Positions 7,749 through 17,131 of a DNA stretch of 64,000 bases are shown one piece after another; positions within the stretch are counted from its first letter, which is position 1; each line of letters starts with the position of its first letter. The translations under genes were made by a program, and so were the position numbers. The notes under the pieces were generated by a model, which made no database searches, was not told where the DNA came from, and worked only from the letters and a program-made list of their open reading frames with translations. Source of the DNA: Helicobacter anseris (GTDB lineage: Bacteria > Campylobacterota > Campylobacteria > Campylobacterales > Helicobacteraceae); assembly GCF_003364335.1 (NCBI RefSeq), contig NZ_NXLX01000002.1, positions 89,437 through 153,436 of the forward strand. The letters are read 5' to 3'.

Positions 7749-8597
7749 ATGCAAGAACTCAAAGAAAAAATTGCATATATTGTTTTTTTATCATCGGCTT
7801 GCGTGTGTATCTTATGTGTTGGGCTGATTTGCTTTTTTCTTTTTAGCAATGGTATTCCAGCAATAAAACAAATCGGTTTTTCTGACTTTTTGCTTGGAGA
7901 TATTTGGAAACCTCTAGATGAAGAGTTTGGTATTTTTCCAATGATTATTGGGAGTATTTATGTTACAGCTGGTGCTATCATTTTTGGAGTTCCAATAGGA
8001 GTTCTAAGCGCAGTTTTTCTTACTCATTTTTGTAGTGACAAAATAGCAAAAATCCTCAATCCTGCTATAAACCTACTAGCAGGTATTCCCTCTATTGTTT
8101 ATGGTTTTTTTGGTCTAGTAGTTTTTGTACCATTAATACAAAATATTTTTGGCACAAGTGGTAAAGGGGTTTTATGTGCCTCATTATTGCTTGGAATAAT
8201 GATTCTACCTACAATTATTAGCATAAGCAAGGCTGCGATTGAGGCTGTGCCAAAAAATTACTACGAAGGTGCCTTAGCCTTAGGAGCTAGTCATGAAAGA
8301 AGTGTTTTTTTTATACTGCTTCCGGCAGCAAAATCTGGAATCTTAACAAGTATAATCTTAGGTATTGGTAGGGCTATTGGAGAAACTATGGCAGTAATTA
8401 TGATAGCTGGGAATCAAGCCATTATCCCCCAAAGCATCCTAGATGGTGTTAGAACTCTCACAGCAAATATTGTTTTAGAAATGGGATATGCCACAGACCT
8501 ACACAGAGAGGCTTTGCTTGGAACAGCAGTAGTATTATTTGTTTTTATCCTGATTATCAATCTCTTATTTTCTCTTATAAATAAGGGGGTAAAATGA
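7749..8597 (+). CDS. pstC: Phosphate ABC transporter permease PstC
   Basis: 282 residues, six predicted membrane segments, with the permease EAA-type loop 'PKNYYEGALALGASHERSVFFILLP' and the family segment 'GIPSIVYGFFGLVVF'. The start at 7749 is chosen because a perfect AGGAGG (7738-7743) lies five bases before it; an in-frame ATG at 7710, inside pstS, has no such site. It pairs with PstA to form the membrane channel of the high-affinity phosphate importer. Starts 20 bases after pstS and overlaps pstA by four bases, implying translational coupling. Confidence 0.92.
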   Translation: MQELKEKIAYIVFLSSACVCILCVGLICFFLFSNGIPAIKQIGFSDFLLGDIWKPLDEEFGIFPMIIGSIYVTAGAIIFGVPIGVLSAVFLTHFCSDKIAKILNPAINLLAGIPSIVYGFFGLVVFVPLIQNIFGTSGKGVLCASLLLGIMILPTIISISKAAIEAVPKNYYEGALALGASHERSVFFILLPAAKSGILTSIILGIGRAIGETMAVIMIAGNQAIIPQSILDGVRTLTANIVLEMGYATDLHREALLGTAVVLFVFILIINLLFSLINKGVK

Positions 8598-9421
8598 TGC
8601 AAAGCGATAAAATATCTCTATTCTTACGCATACTAGTTTATATTGCTATTAGTGTGGTGGTATGTATTTTTTTACTTTTAGTGGGGTATATTTTAATTAA
8701 AGGGATTCCTTTTTTAAATTTAGATTCTTTTGCTTGGGAATATAACTCCAAAAATGTATCAATGATGCCTGCGATTATCAATACAATCTTAATTGTTTTT
8801 TCAAGCTTGATTATCGCAGTTCCCATAGGAATATTTGGTGCTATCTATCTTGTAGAATATGCAAAAAAAAGCAATAAACTCATTAGTTTTATTGAGCTAA
8901 TGAGTGAGACACTTTCAGGTATCCCCTCGATTGTTTTTGGCTTATTTGGATATTTGATTTTTGTTGTTTTTTTAGGTTTTGGTTATTCTTTTTTAAGTGG
9001 CACCTTAACCCTTTCAATTATGATTTTACCCTTGATTATCAAAACTACTCAAGAAGCATTAAAATCAGTTCCACTATCTTACAGGGAAGGAAGCTTAGCA
9101 TTAGGAGCTGGAAAGCTAAGAACTATATTTTCCATCATCTTACCCTCTGCAACTTCAGGTATCTTAAGTGGTATTATTTTGAGTATTGGGCGTATAGTTG
9201 GAGAGAGTGCAGCTTTGATTTATACAGCAGGAACTTTGGCTCAAGTTTTTCAAGGCTTTTTTGATTCTGGAAGAAGTTTAAGTGTGCATATGTATGCCCT
9301 ATTATCTGAAGGGCTTTATATGAATGAGGCCTATGGGGCTGCTTGCGTTTTATTGTGCGTGGTAATTTTGTTAAATCTGACATCTTACCTTGTTGTTAAG
9401 TATTTTTCAAAGGAGAGATAA
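8594..9421 (+). CDS. pstA: Phosphate ABC transporter permease PstA
   Basis: 275 residues with six hydrophobic segments; '[15 protein letters not shown]' and the EAA-type loop '[25 protein letters not shown]' parallel those of PstC, as expected for the paired permeases. Overlaps pstC by ATGA and touches pstB by one base (TAATG). Two adjacent ATG codons (8594 and 8597) could serve as start. Second permease subunit of the PstSCAB importer. Confidence 0.92.
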   Translation: MMQSDKISLFLRILVYIAISVVVCIFLLLVGYILIKGIPFLNLDSFAWEYNSKNVSMMPAIINTILIVFSSLIIAVPIGIFGAIYLVEYAKKSNKLISFIELMSETLSGIPSIVFGLFGYLIFVVFLGFGYSFLSGTLTLSIMILPLIIKTTQEALKSVPLSYREGSLALGAGKLRTIFSIILPSATSGILSGIILSIGRIVGESAALIYTAGTLAQVFQGFFDSGRSLSVHMYALLSEGLYMNEAYGAACVLLCVVILLNLTSYLVVKYFSKER

Positions 9422-10170
9422 TGACAAAAATTGAAATTACAAAATTTAATTTGTTTTACGAAAATTTTCAAGCACTCAAGCAAATAAATTTAAATATTTT
9501 TGAAAAAGAAATCACTGCTTTTATTGGTCCTAGTGGCTGTGGTAAATCAACTTTATTAAAATCCCTTAATCGTATGAATGATTTGGTTGAAGGGTGCAAA
9601 ATTGACGGAAAGGTTTTATTAGATGGTATTGATATTTATCAAGATATCAATATCAATCTTTTAAGAAAAAAGGTTGGAATGGTTTTTCAAAAACCAAACC
9701 CCTTTCCAATGAGCATCTATGATAATATAGCTTTTGGTCCAAAGACACACGGAATCACAAATAAAATCCAATTAAATGAAATTGTTGAAGATTCTCTAAA
9801 AAAAGCTGCTATATGGGATGATGTGAAAGATAGATTACATAAAAGTGCCTTAGGATTATCCGGGGGCCAGCAACAAAGATTGTGCATTGCAAGGGCATTG
9901 GCTATTGCACCAGAGGTTTTATTGATGGATGAACCAACAAGTGCGCTAGATCCAATCTCAACAATGAAAATAGAAGATTTGATTTTAGAGCTTAAAAATC
10001 AATACACCATTGTAATAGTGACACACAATATGCAACAAGCAGCCAGAGTATCTGATAAGACAGCTTTCTTTTTGCTAGGAGAGCTCATAGAATTTGCTCC
10101 AACAAAACAGATTTTCTCAATGCCAAAAGAGAAAAAAACCGAAGATTATATTACAGGGAGATTTGGATAA
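9421..10170 (+). CDS. pstB: Phosphate import ATP-binding protein PstB
   Basis: 249 residues with every ABC ATPase motif: Walker [10 protein letters not shown] (~residues 37-45), Q-loop '[16 protein letters not shown]' typical of PstB, signature LSGGQQQR, Walker [14 protein letters not shown] and switch histidine in 'IVIVTHNM'. It energises phosphate import with PstC and PstA. Shares a base with pstA upstream and with phoU downstream, so the block is one transcription unit. Confidence 0.95.
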   Translation: MTKIEITKFNLFYENFQALKQINLNIFEKEITAFIGPSGCGKSTLLKSLNRMNDLVEGCKIDGKVLLDGIDIYQDININLLRKKVGMVFQKPNPFPMSIYDNIAFGPKTHGITNKIQLNEIVEDSLKKAAIWDDVKDRLHKSALGLSGGQQQRLCIARALAIAPEVLLMDEPTSALDPISTMKIEDLILELKNQYTIVIVTHNMQQAARVSDKTAFFLLGELIEFAPTKQIFSMPKEKKTEDYITGRFG

Positions 10171-10808
10171 TGAGAACTTTTTTTAATACACAAATGGAAG
10201 TTTTAAATTCTGAGCTTATCAAAATGGGTAGCCTATGCGAAGAAATGATAGAATTATCCATCAAAGCACTCCAAGAACATCAAGATTTTTACAAAGAAAT
10301 ATTAAAACTTGAAACTCAGCTTGATAGACAAGAGAGAAATATACAAGATTTATGTATGCAAATCTTATTGCAACAACAACCTGTAGCTGGAGACTTAAGA
10401 AAAGTCTATTCTGCATTAAAAATCATCTCAGATATGGAGAGAATAGGAGATATGGCTCTTGATATTGCAAAAATCATAAAAGAATCTCCTTTAGAATATC
10501 AAGAAAGATTAGAAAATATGGCAAGTGCTACTGTTGAGATGGTGCATTTAAGTATTGATTGTTTTATCAAACAAGATTTAAGCATTGCTCATAGTGTCAC
10601 ACAAAAAGATGATGTTGTAGATAAGCTTTTTTATCAAATCAAGCAAGATGTGATTGCTGGATTGTCTAAAAACTCCCAAGAAAGCGAAGTTTTTATCAAT
10701 TATCTAATGATTGCAAAATATTTTGAAAAAATTGCCGATCACTCCACTAATATTGCTGAGTGGGTTGAATATTCTATTACTGGAAATTATGTAGGTGAAG
10801 AAGAATGA
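10170..10808 (+). CDS. phoU: Phosphate signalling regulator PhoU
   Basis: 212 residues, all helical, with the two repeated PhoU motifs: 'LRKVYSALKIISDMERIGDMALDIAKI' in the first half and 'INYLMIAKYFEKIADHSTNIAEWVEY' near the end (E/D-x-x-x-D metal-binding signatures). PhoU links PstSCAB activity to PhoR and keeps the regulon off in phosphate excess. Overlaps pstB by one base and phoB by four, so pst and pho genes are co-transcribed. Confidence 0.93.
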   Translation: MRTFFNTQMEVLNSELIKMGSLCEEMIELSIKALQEHQDFYKEILKLETQLDRQERNIQDLCMQILLQQQPVAGDLRKVYSALKIISDMERIGDMALDIAKIIKESPLEYQERLENMASATVEMVHLSIDCFIKQDLSIAHSVTQKDDVVDKLFYQIKQDVIAGLSKNSQESEVFINYLMIAKYFEKIADHSTNIAEWVEYSITGNYVGEEE

Positions 10809-11485
10809 TTTATATCTTAGAAGATGATGAAAATATCAGAGAGCTTATTGTTTATTCTTTGCAAACGCAAAATTTTTCTTCCAAAGCCTTTGGATTAGCT
10901 CAAGATTTTTTTTGCACACTAAAAAAAGAACTTCCAAGCCTCATTATCCTAGATATTATGTTACCAGATCAAGATGGTTTGAGTGTCTTAAAACATCTGA
11001 AAGATAAAGCAAATACCAAACATATCCCTATAATTTTACTTACTGCAAAAGATAGTGAGTTTGATAAAGTTAAGGGGCTAGATATGGGAGCAGATGATTA
11101 TATCGCTAAGCCCTTTGGTGTTGTGGAATTGGTTGCAAGAATCAAGGCTGTTTTAAGAAGGGTGCAAAATCAAACAAAAGAAGTGTTTAGAATACAAGGT
11201 TTTTATCTAAATCATAAAGAACACATCATTCGTATTGATAATAAAAACATAGATTTAACACTAAAGGAATATAAGTTATTATTTTTACTACTCAATCATC
11301 CAAATATTGTTTTTACAAGAGAACAGATTGGCATTGAAGTTTGGGGCGATGATTTTGTAAGTATTGGAAGAAGTATTGATATGCATATCAAGACACTGCG
11401 TCAAAAACTAGGAGAGTATGGAAAAATGATTACCACTATTAGGGGTATTGGATATAAACTAGAATTGCAAAGTTTTGAAAAATGA
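10805..11485 (+). CDS. phoB: PhoB-type response regulator
   Basis: 226 residues: canonical receiver with the acidic pocket Glu6-Asp7-Asp8, phospho-acceptor Asp50 (LIILDIMLPDQDG) and Lys102 (YIAKPFG), then an OmpR/PhoB winged helix (from ~130, ending 'MITTIRGIGYKLE'). All residues needed for phosphotransfer are present, unlike HsrA at 4224. Lying between phoU and the kinase gene, it is inferred to be the regulator of this operon and the protein that reads the repeat at 6804-6825. Confidence 0.88.
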   Translation: MIYILEDDENIRELIVYSLQTQNFSSKAFGLAQDFFCTLKKELPSLIILDIMLPDQDGLSVLKHLKDKANTKHIPIILLTAKDSEFDKVKGLDMGADDYIAKPFGVVELVARIKAVLRRVQNQTKEVFRIQGFYLNHKEHIIRIDNKNIDLTLKEYKLLFLLLNHPNIVFTREQIGIEVWGDDFVSIGRSIDMHIKTLRQKLGEYGKMITTIRGIGYKLELQSFEK

Positions 11486-13128
11486 CAAAAAAGATTTTTT
11501 GGGCTATTTTTGGATCTTCACTTCTTGTTTTATCTTTGAGTATTTTTCTTCTTAGCATTTTTATTGAAAATGAAATAGAAAAAAGAAACTATAATGCAAT
11601 GCATAAAGAAGCTTTGTTTTTAAGTGAGTATCTAAATAATCAAACTTTTGATGCACTCAATAATATTTTTTCTACCAATCGCATTAGCATCATCACCCCT
11701 GATGGCAAAGTAATATTTGATAATTTTTTATCTAATAAAATCTTAGATAATCACAAAAACCGCCAAGAAGTGCAAGAAGGGTTGCAAAATGGCATAGGAT
11801 TTTCAAAAAGATATTCCAATAATCTCAAAGCAAAAACAATCTACCTCACTCTAAAATTAAAAGATGGCAATATCTTGAGAGTTTCCAATCATCAAGATTT
11901 ATTTTTTGGAGTTATTTTTGACAATTTCTTATTTCTTTTTATCTTTATTATTTTAGTTTTTATTTGCAGTATCTTACTAGCTTTTTATTTGACAAGGCTA
12001 ATCATCAAGCCTCTAGATTCTTTTGATTTTACAAACCCTTATAGTTCAAATATTTATGATGAATTTTTGCCTTTTATTTCAAAAATCACCCAGCAAGAAA
12101 ACTTGATACATCGCCAAATACTAGAACTCAAACAAAAACAAGAGGAATTTGATACTATCACGCAAAATATGCAAGAAGCATTATTGGTAGTTGATAGTCA
12201 ATACAAAATCCTATCTTTAAATAAAAGTGCAAATCGTTTGTTTGGACTTGTAAATGTAGGTGATAGTATCTTTGGAATCAGTCGCAAAAAAGAATTAAAA
12301 GAAGTCATTACCCTAGCTTTAAGTGGTAATAATAGCGAAAAAATCTTTGAAAGAAATCATCGTTATTATCAGGTTTTTGCAAGCAGTGTCTATCAAAATC
12401 AAAAAATCATAGGTGCAATCATCTTGATACTAGACATCACAGAATCCAAAGAGAGGGAGAATCTCAGAAGAGAATTTAGTGCAAATGTATCACACGAACT
12501 AAAAACACCCTTAACCTCCATTTCTGGCTATGCAGAATTGATAAAAAACAATCTTGTGCCTCAAAAAGACATCATAAGTTTTGGAGAAAAAATCTATCAA
12601 CAAGCCCAAAGATTACTTGATTTAATCAATGATATTATGAAAATTGCAAAGCTAGATGAAGGGGCATTGCCCTATGAAAAAGAAGAATTTGAACTTTATG
12701 AAAGCACAAAGCATATTTTAAATCACCTTGATACAAAAAACTTAGAGATAACGATAGAAGGAAAATGTAAAATCTTTGGTATTAAAAATCTTATCGAAGA
12801 TATGATTTTTAATCTCTGTGATAATGCCATCAAATACAACAAAACAAATGGCAAGATAAAAATCAAACTTAAAGGCAATAGCAATAAAGGCTCTTTTAGT
12901 ATCCAAGATACAGGGATTGGAATTAGCATAGAGAATCAACAAAGAGTATTTGAGCGATTCTTTAGAGAAGATAAGAGTCATTCTAGCAATATCTCTGGGA
13001 CCGGTCTAGGACTATCTATCATCAAACATATTGCTAATCTACACTCTTTTAAAATCAATCTAGAAAGCAAACAAGACATTGGCACAAAAATTGAAATTTA
13101 TTGGGATTATGATAACATAATCCACTAG
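11482..13128 (+). CDS. phoR: PhoR-type sensor histidine kinase
   Basis: 548 residues: membrane segments at ~4-28 and ~146-172 flanking a ~115-residue periplasmic domain, a PAS domain (~225-330), dimerisation/phosphotransfer helix with His338 in 'VSHELKTPLTSISGY', then ATPase boxes N ('LCDNAIKYN'), G1 ('DTGIGIS'), F ('FERFFRED') and G2 ('GTGLGLSIIKH'). This is the usual PhoR layout, though the periplasmic domain is larger than in E. coli PhoR and nearer to the Gram-positive arrangement. Overlaps phoB by ATGA. Its 3' end overlaps the convergent hsdR gene by four bases with no terminator between them. Confidence 0.88.
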   Translation: MTKKIFWAIFGSSLLVLSLSIFLLSIFIENEIEKRNYNAMHKEALFLSEYLNNQTFDALNNIFSTNRISIITPDGKVIFDNFLSNKILDNHKNRQEVQEGLQNGIGFSKRYSNNLKAKTIYLTLKLKDGNILRVSNHQDLFFGVIFDNFLFLFIFIILVFICSILLAFYLTRLIIKPLDSFDFTNPYSSNIYDEFLPFISKITQQENLIHRQILELKQKQEEFDTITQNMQEALLVVDSQYKILSLNKSANRLFGLVNVGDSIFGISRKKELKEVITLALSGNNSEKIFERNHRYYQVFASSVYQNQKIIGAIILILDITESKERENLRREFSANVSHELKTPLTSISGYAELIKNNLVPQKDIISFGEKIYQQAQRLLDLINDIMKIAKLDEGALPYEKEEFELYESTKHILNHLDTKNLEITIEGKCKIFGIKNLIEDMIFNLCDNAIKYNKTNGKIKIKLKGNSNKGSFSIQDTGIGISIENQQRVFERFFREDKSHSSNISGTGLGLSIIKHIANLHSFKINLESKQDIGTKIEIYWDYDNIIH

Positions 13129-16076
13129 CCTAATGCCACCTCTTTATTTTCTTTTTCTTTAATATTTGTATTTATCTTGTCATACCACATATCAAACATC
13201 TTGCGTGTGATACGCTCTTTGAATTCTTTGTTGTCATTGAATTGTTGATAGAGGAAAAAGTGTGTATCAAGAACATTTTGCATACTCTCAGACAACACTT
13301 TCTCAAACACAATTTGAGCGTTTTGTTTGTCAGAATTTTGAGCGTTTTTGAGAAGTTGTTGATTGGCTTCAACCTGCTCTTGGACATAGATAAGTCCTTT
13401 GGTTAGTTTATCCTCCTCTCCCCAGTCTTCCACTCCGTGCTTTTCATTGAACTCTCTGATGATTTCCATAAGCCCCTCTAACTCTGCCTCAGGCATTCTG
13501 CTAGTGCCATCAGCTTGTGAAGGCTTAAGCTCTCCCTCACCCTCAAGAGTGATATCTAGCGTTTTATCTAGCTGGACTCGATAGCTCTCAAAATCCACAC
13601 TATCCAATATCCCCTTAGCCAAATCTTCAGCCCTAGGTGGGAGGAGTTTGGCAATGAGTTTTTTAAGCAAAATATAGCTTTTCTCAAGCTCTACATCTTC
13701 AAATGGCAAGATTTGAGCTAGGAAAGAATAGTCTTTGAGATAAGTTTTTGCCTTGTTGTAAAACTCCAATCTAATATCATCGCTCCCTAAAGCCTCATAT
13801 CTAGCCACCATTACATCAAGCTTTGCGTGGATAGCATTCTCCCTCTCTCTTCTTAGAATCATCTCTGCAAACTCATCAACCTCTTCTTGATAAAAAACCT
13901 CATACTCAAATAAATTGCTTTTGAGATCAAAAATTTTATTAATATCTGTGGGTTCTTTTAGAAAGGTTTGCTCATAGAAAGTGCTAAAAGATTCTCCAAT
14001 CTCCTCGTGAGTATTTGCAAAATCAAGCACGCAGGTATCTTCTTTGTTTTTGCAAGTGCGATTTAGCCTTGAGAGGGTTTGCACTGCACTCACCCCACTG
14101 AGTTTCTTATCCACATACATCGTATGCAAGAGTGGTTGGTCAAAGCCTGTTTGATACTTCTCAGCTACAATGAGAAAGCGGTATTCATCTTTGTAGAATT
14201 CCTCTTTTAGCCTTACTTCACTAATCCCATTTAGCCCACTCTCACTATAGCTCTCTCCATCAATCACCACTTCTCCTGAAAATGCCACCAAAACACCATA
14301 AGAGGGGAATTTGCTCTTAAGATATTCCCTGAAGGCAAAGAAGTATTTCACAGCATTTTCCCTAGAGCTGGTTACTACCATTGCCTTAGCTTTACCACAG
14401 ATTTTCTTGTGGATATTGGCATAGAAGTGATCGATCATTATCTCTGCTTTTTTAGCAATAGCATTTGCATCACTCTCTACATATCGCTTGATTTTGGCAT
14501 TGGCTTTTTTCTTGTCAAACATAGGGTTATCTTCAACACTTGAGGCGATTTTGTAGTAGCTATTGTAAGTGGTGTATCCCCTCAGCACATCGTGGATAAA
14601 TCCTTCTTCTATGGCTTGTTTCATTGAGTAGAGATGAAAGGGGATAAACTTTTGCACCCCATCTATCTCATAAAGTGTGCCAAACATCTCCAAAGTCTTG
14701 GGCTTAGGTGTAGCGGTAAATGCAAAATAAGAAGCGTTTGGTTGGAGCTTTTTGTTTTTGATGATTTCAATCAGTTCATCTTCTATGCTTCCCTCTCTAT
14801 CTCTGATTACCTCTCCTAGCTTTTGAGCTGAAGTGCCACTTTGACTTGAGTGAGCTTCATCGATAATGATTGCAAATCTTTTGGCTTTGACTTCTTTTAT
14901 CTCATCAAGAACATAAGGGAATTTTTGGATAGTGGAGATGATGATTTTCTTACCTTCTTCTAGGGATTTTTTCAAATGCTTGCTCCCCTCTGTGATAGCC
15001 TCTACGATACCTTTGGTGTGGGAGAATTTCTTGATATTTTCTCGGATTTGAGAATCAAGCACTCTTCTATCAGTTACTACTATCACGCTATCAAAGACAA
15101 GCTCTAGTTCTCCATCTTCTCTCACTCTATGCAATCCCACAAGAGCGTGAGAGAGCCAAGAGATTGAGTTGCTTTTGCCACTTCCTGCACTATGCTGGAT
15201 AAGATAGCGTCCTCCCACTCCCCTCTCTCTGACATCCTCAAGAAGCTTTTCCACCACATCAAACTGATGATATCTTGGGAAAATGATTTTGCCATCTACT
15301 TCCTGCACGAAATCTAGCACTAAGGGAATCAAAATATCTTTAGAGAAGATTCTCTCCCATAGATAGGCTGTCTTTATCCCTTCACTTGGGGGATTCCCTG
15401 CCCCACTTTTGCACCCTATGGCTCCACTGCCATTGTTTAGCCCACGATTGAAGGGGAGAAAGAAAGTTTTTGCCCCTTGAAGCTTGGTAGTCATATATAC
15501 CAAGTCACTATCAAGTGCAAAATGCACGATACAACGCTCAAAAAGTGGCTCTCTAGGATCTCTGTCTCTCTTATACTGCTCTATGGCGTGATAGACATTT
15601 TGTCCTGTAAAAGGGTTTTTTAGCTCGATTGTGATAATGGGGATTCCATTGAGGAAAAGCACCATATCTAGGGAGTTGTTGTTCTTTGAGCTATAGTGGA
15701 GCTGACGGATGAGAGAGAGGGTATTGCAAGAGTAGTTCTCTAGAGCTGTGGGATTAGAATCTGTGGAGGGTTTGGGATAAGCAAGAGTGAATTTCACTCC
15801 ACTGACTTCTAGAGGGGATTGAAAGGCTTTGAGGATACCTCTATCTCTGATAGTAGAAACCACTCGCTTAAGCAAGGCTCCTTGCCAATCCTTAACCCCA
15901 CGCTTTGAAAGCTCTTCAATTGCCTTGCTCTGAGTGGAGTGGATAAACTCATAGAGCATTTTGCTATCAAGACATAGGGCTTTGTCATAGTCGCTATCCT
16001 CTCGCTTGACATAGGAGTGGGAGAGCAAATACTCCTCAATAAAGGCTTCTAAGTCTTTTTCTTTGTAGTTAGTCAT
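13125..16076 (-). CDS. hsdR: Type I restriction enzyme R subunit HsdR
   Basis: 983 residues. The N-terminal endonuclease core shows Asp137 in 'LDMVLFLNGIP' and Glu151-x-Lys153 in 'ITIELKNPFTG', the PD-(D/E)xK nuclease signature, with the Q-x-x-x-Y motif 'IEQYKRDR'. The superfamily 2 translocase follows: Walker A 'QHSAGSGKSNS' (~294-304), 'VVTDRRVLD', DEAH box at 406-409, 'FAFTATPKP' and 'YQTGFDQP' with 'QTLSRLNR'. It cleaves DNA after ATP-driven translocation when HsdM-HsdS meets unmethylated sites. Last gene of the minus-strand hsd operon, overlapping the upstream SIR2-like gene by eight bases. Base composition is visibly richer in GC than flanking genes (29/60 at 13381-13440). Confidence 0.95.
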   Translation of the reverse strand: MTNYKEKDLEAFIEEYLLSHSYVKREDSDYDKALCLDSKMLYEFIHSTQSKAIEELSKRGVKDWQGALLKRVVSTIRDRGILKAFQSPLEVSGVKFTLAYPKPSTDSNPTALENYSCNTLSLIRQLHYSSKNNNSLDMVLFLNGIPIITIELKNPFTGQNVYHAIEQYKRDRDPREPLFERCIVHFALDSDLVYMTTKLQGAKTFFLPFNRGLNNGSGAIGCKSGAGNPPSEGIKTAYLWERIFSKDILIPLVLDFVQEVDGKIIFPRYHQFDVVEKLLEDVRERGVGGRYLIQHSAGSGKSNSISWLSHALVGLHRVREDGELELVFDSVIVVTDRRVLDSQIRENIKKFSHTKGIVEAITEGSKHLKKSLEEGKKIIISTIQKFPYVLDEIKEVKAKRFAIIIDEAHSSQSGTSAQKLGEVIRDREGSIEDELIEIIKNKKLQPNASYFAFTATPKPKTLEMFGTLYEIDGVQKFIPFHLYSMKQAIEEGFIHDVLRGYTTYNSYYKIASSVEDNPMFDKKKANAKIKRYVESDANAIAKKAEIMIDHFYANIHKKICGKAKAMVVTSSRENAVKYFFAFREYLKSKFPSYGVLVAFSGEVVIDGESYSESGLNGISEVRLKEEFYKDEYRFLIVAEKYQTGFDQPLLHTMYVDKKLSGVSAVQTLSRLNRTCKNKEDTCVLDFANTHEEIGESFSTFYEQTFLKEPTDINKIFDLKSNLFEYEVFYQEEVDEFAEMILRRERENAIHAKLDVMVARYEALGSDDIRLEFYNKAKTYLKDYSFLAQILPFEDVELEKSYILLKKLIAKLLPPRAEDLAKGILDSVDFESYRVQLDKTLDITLEGEGELKPSQADGTSRMPEAELEGLMEIIREFNEKHGVEDWGEEDKLTKGLIYVQEQVEANQQLLKNAQNSDKQNAQIVFEKVLSESMQNVLDTHFFLYQQFNDNKEFKERITRKMFDMWYDKINTNIKEKENKEVALG

Positions 16077-17118
16077 TGTTTGCTCTCCAAATTTTTACAC
16101 TTTTATAATCATATAATTTTACTTCCTTTGGACATTTTGCTTTCTTTGCCCTTTCAATAAAATCCGACAATTCTTGCATTCCTTTTTCTAAACTAGACAC
16201 ACCAAAATAAATTGTTTTTATTTGATTTTCCAAGATGGCATCTTGTATATGTGTGTCGTTTGATTTCAATATAGTTCCAAAAACAATCAAATCTCCTTTT
16301 TTTATACTTGATAAACTTTTGTAACAGTGATTTAAATATGCATTATGAAGGATTTTTGTCTTTTTCTGCTCTGAAGTCCCCTCTGAAACAAAGATTGGAT
16401 ATCTGTTATTTTCAAGTTCTATCCTAGTTTGCTCTTTTAAGCATATGCCCGTTCTTGAGAAGGTCTTTTTTATTATCTTATCCCCATCATCAAAAATATG
16501 CAAGGCTCCATGTAGATACAAACAAGTATTGCTATGTGAATTATTATTAAATTCTACATAACCCTCGTTGTTGTCAATCCCACCTGAAAAGCCATCAACA
16601 AAAGCTTTTTTGTGCCCCGTATCTTTATCTCTGTCTTCTATTTTTTCTCTCAATTTTTCTGTAGTCCAATACAACAACAAATCATAATTAAGCGAATAAA
16701 TCCTCTCATAATCTTTTATAAAATCCACTGTTGGACCAAAATCATCACATGAAATATCCGTAACCTTTTCTGGGTGATTATTTGTAATAATCTCAACCAA
16801 AAAATTCTTTAAACTTTTAGAATCGTTTAATAATTGACTGCACAACGACTCATCTTGTGCATAGATTTGAACCACCTTTGAGGCGTTTTCCAAAATCTTA
16901 ATAACTTCCTCAAAATCGCTTGTTTTATTGTTTTTAAATATCTGATAAATCTTTGAATCTTCTTCAATAATTTTTTTATCTACAGCATTTTGCAACAGGC
17001 TAGTAAAAGAAAAACGATTCTTGTTATAAGCCATACTAAAACCATTCCCTACAAGCAGGGTTCTATTCTCTGAGGTCATTTTCAATACCTGATCGTATGT
17101 CAAAAGAGTATCACTCAT
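16069..17118 (-). CDS. SIR2-like DUF4917-type protein inside the type I R-M operon
   Basis: 349 residues, no signal or membrane segment. Residues ~20-30 (LLVGNGFSMA) resemble a nucleotide-binding glycine loop; 'IYSLNYDLLLYW' (141-151) and 'LYLHGALHIF' (200-209) match the N-Y-D and H-G motifs of SIR2-like proteins, and 'FGTILKSNDTHI' (280-291) would be the second nucleotide-side loop. This order is that of the DUF4917/SIR2-like group; SIR2-like domains in defence loci often degrade NAD+, but that activity is inferred, not shown. It sits between hsdS and hsdR, with an AAGGAG site before its ATG, and is low in GC (17/60 at 16201-16260) compared with hsdR and hsdM, suggesting separate insertion. 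Could alternatively be an accessory protein of the R-M complex. Confidence 0.7.
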   Translation of the reverse strand: MSDTLLTYDQVLKMTSENRTLLVGNGFSMAYNKNRFSFTSLLQNAVDKKIIEEDSKIYQIFKNNKTSDFEEVIKILENASKVVQIYAQDESLCSQLLNDSKSLKNFLVEIITNNHPEKVTDISCDDFGPTVDFIKDYERIYSLNYDLLLYWTTEKLREKIEDRDKDTGHKKAFVDGFSGGIDNNEGYVEFNNNSHSNTCLYLHGALHIFDDGDKIIKKTFSRTGICLKEQTRIELENNRYPIFVSEGTSEQKKTKILHNAYLNHCYKSLSSIKKGDLIVFGTILKSNDTHIQDAILENQIKTIYFGVSSLEKGMQELSDFIERAKKAKCPKEVKLYDYKSVKIWRANND

Positions 17119-17131
17119 TACTTCTCCTTGC

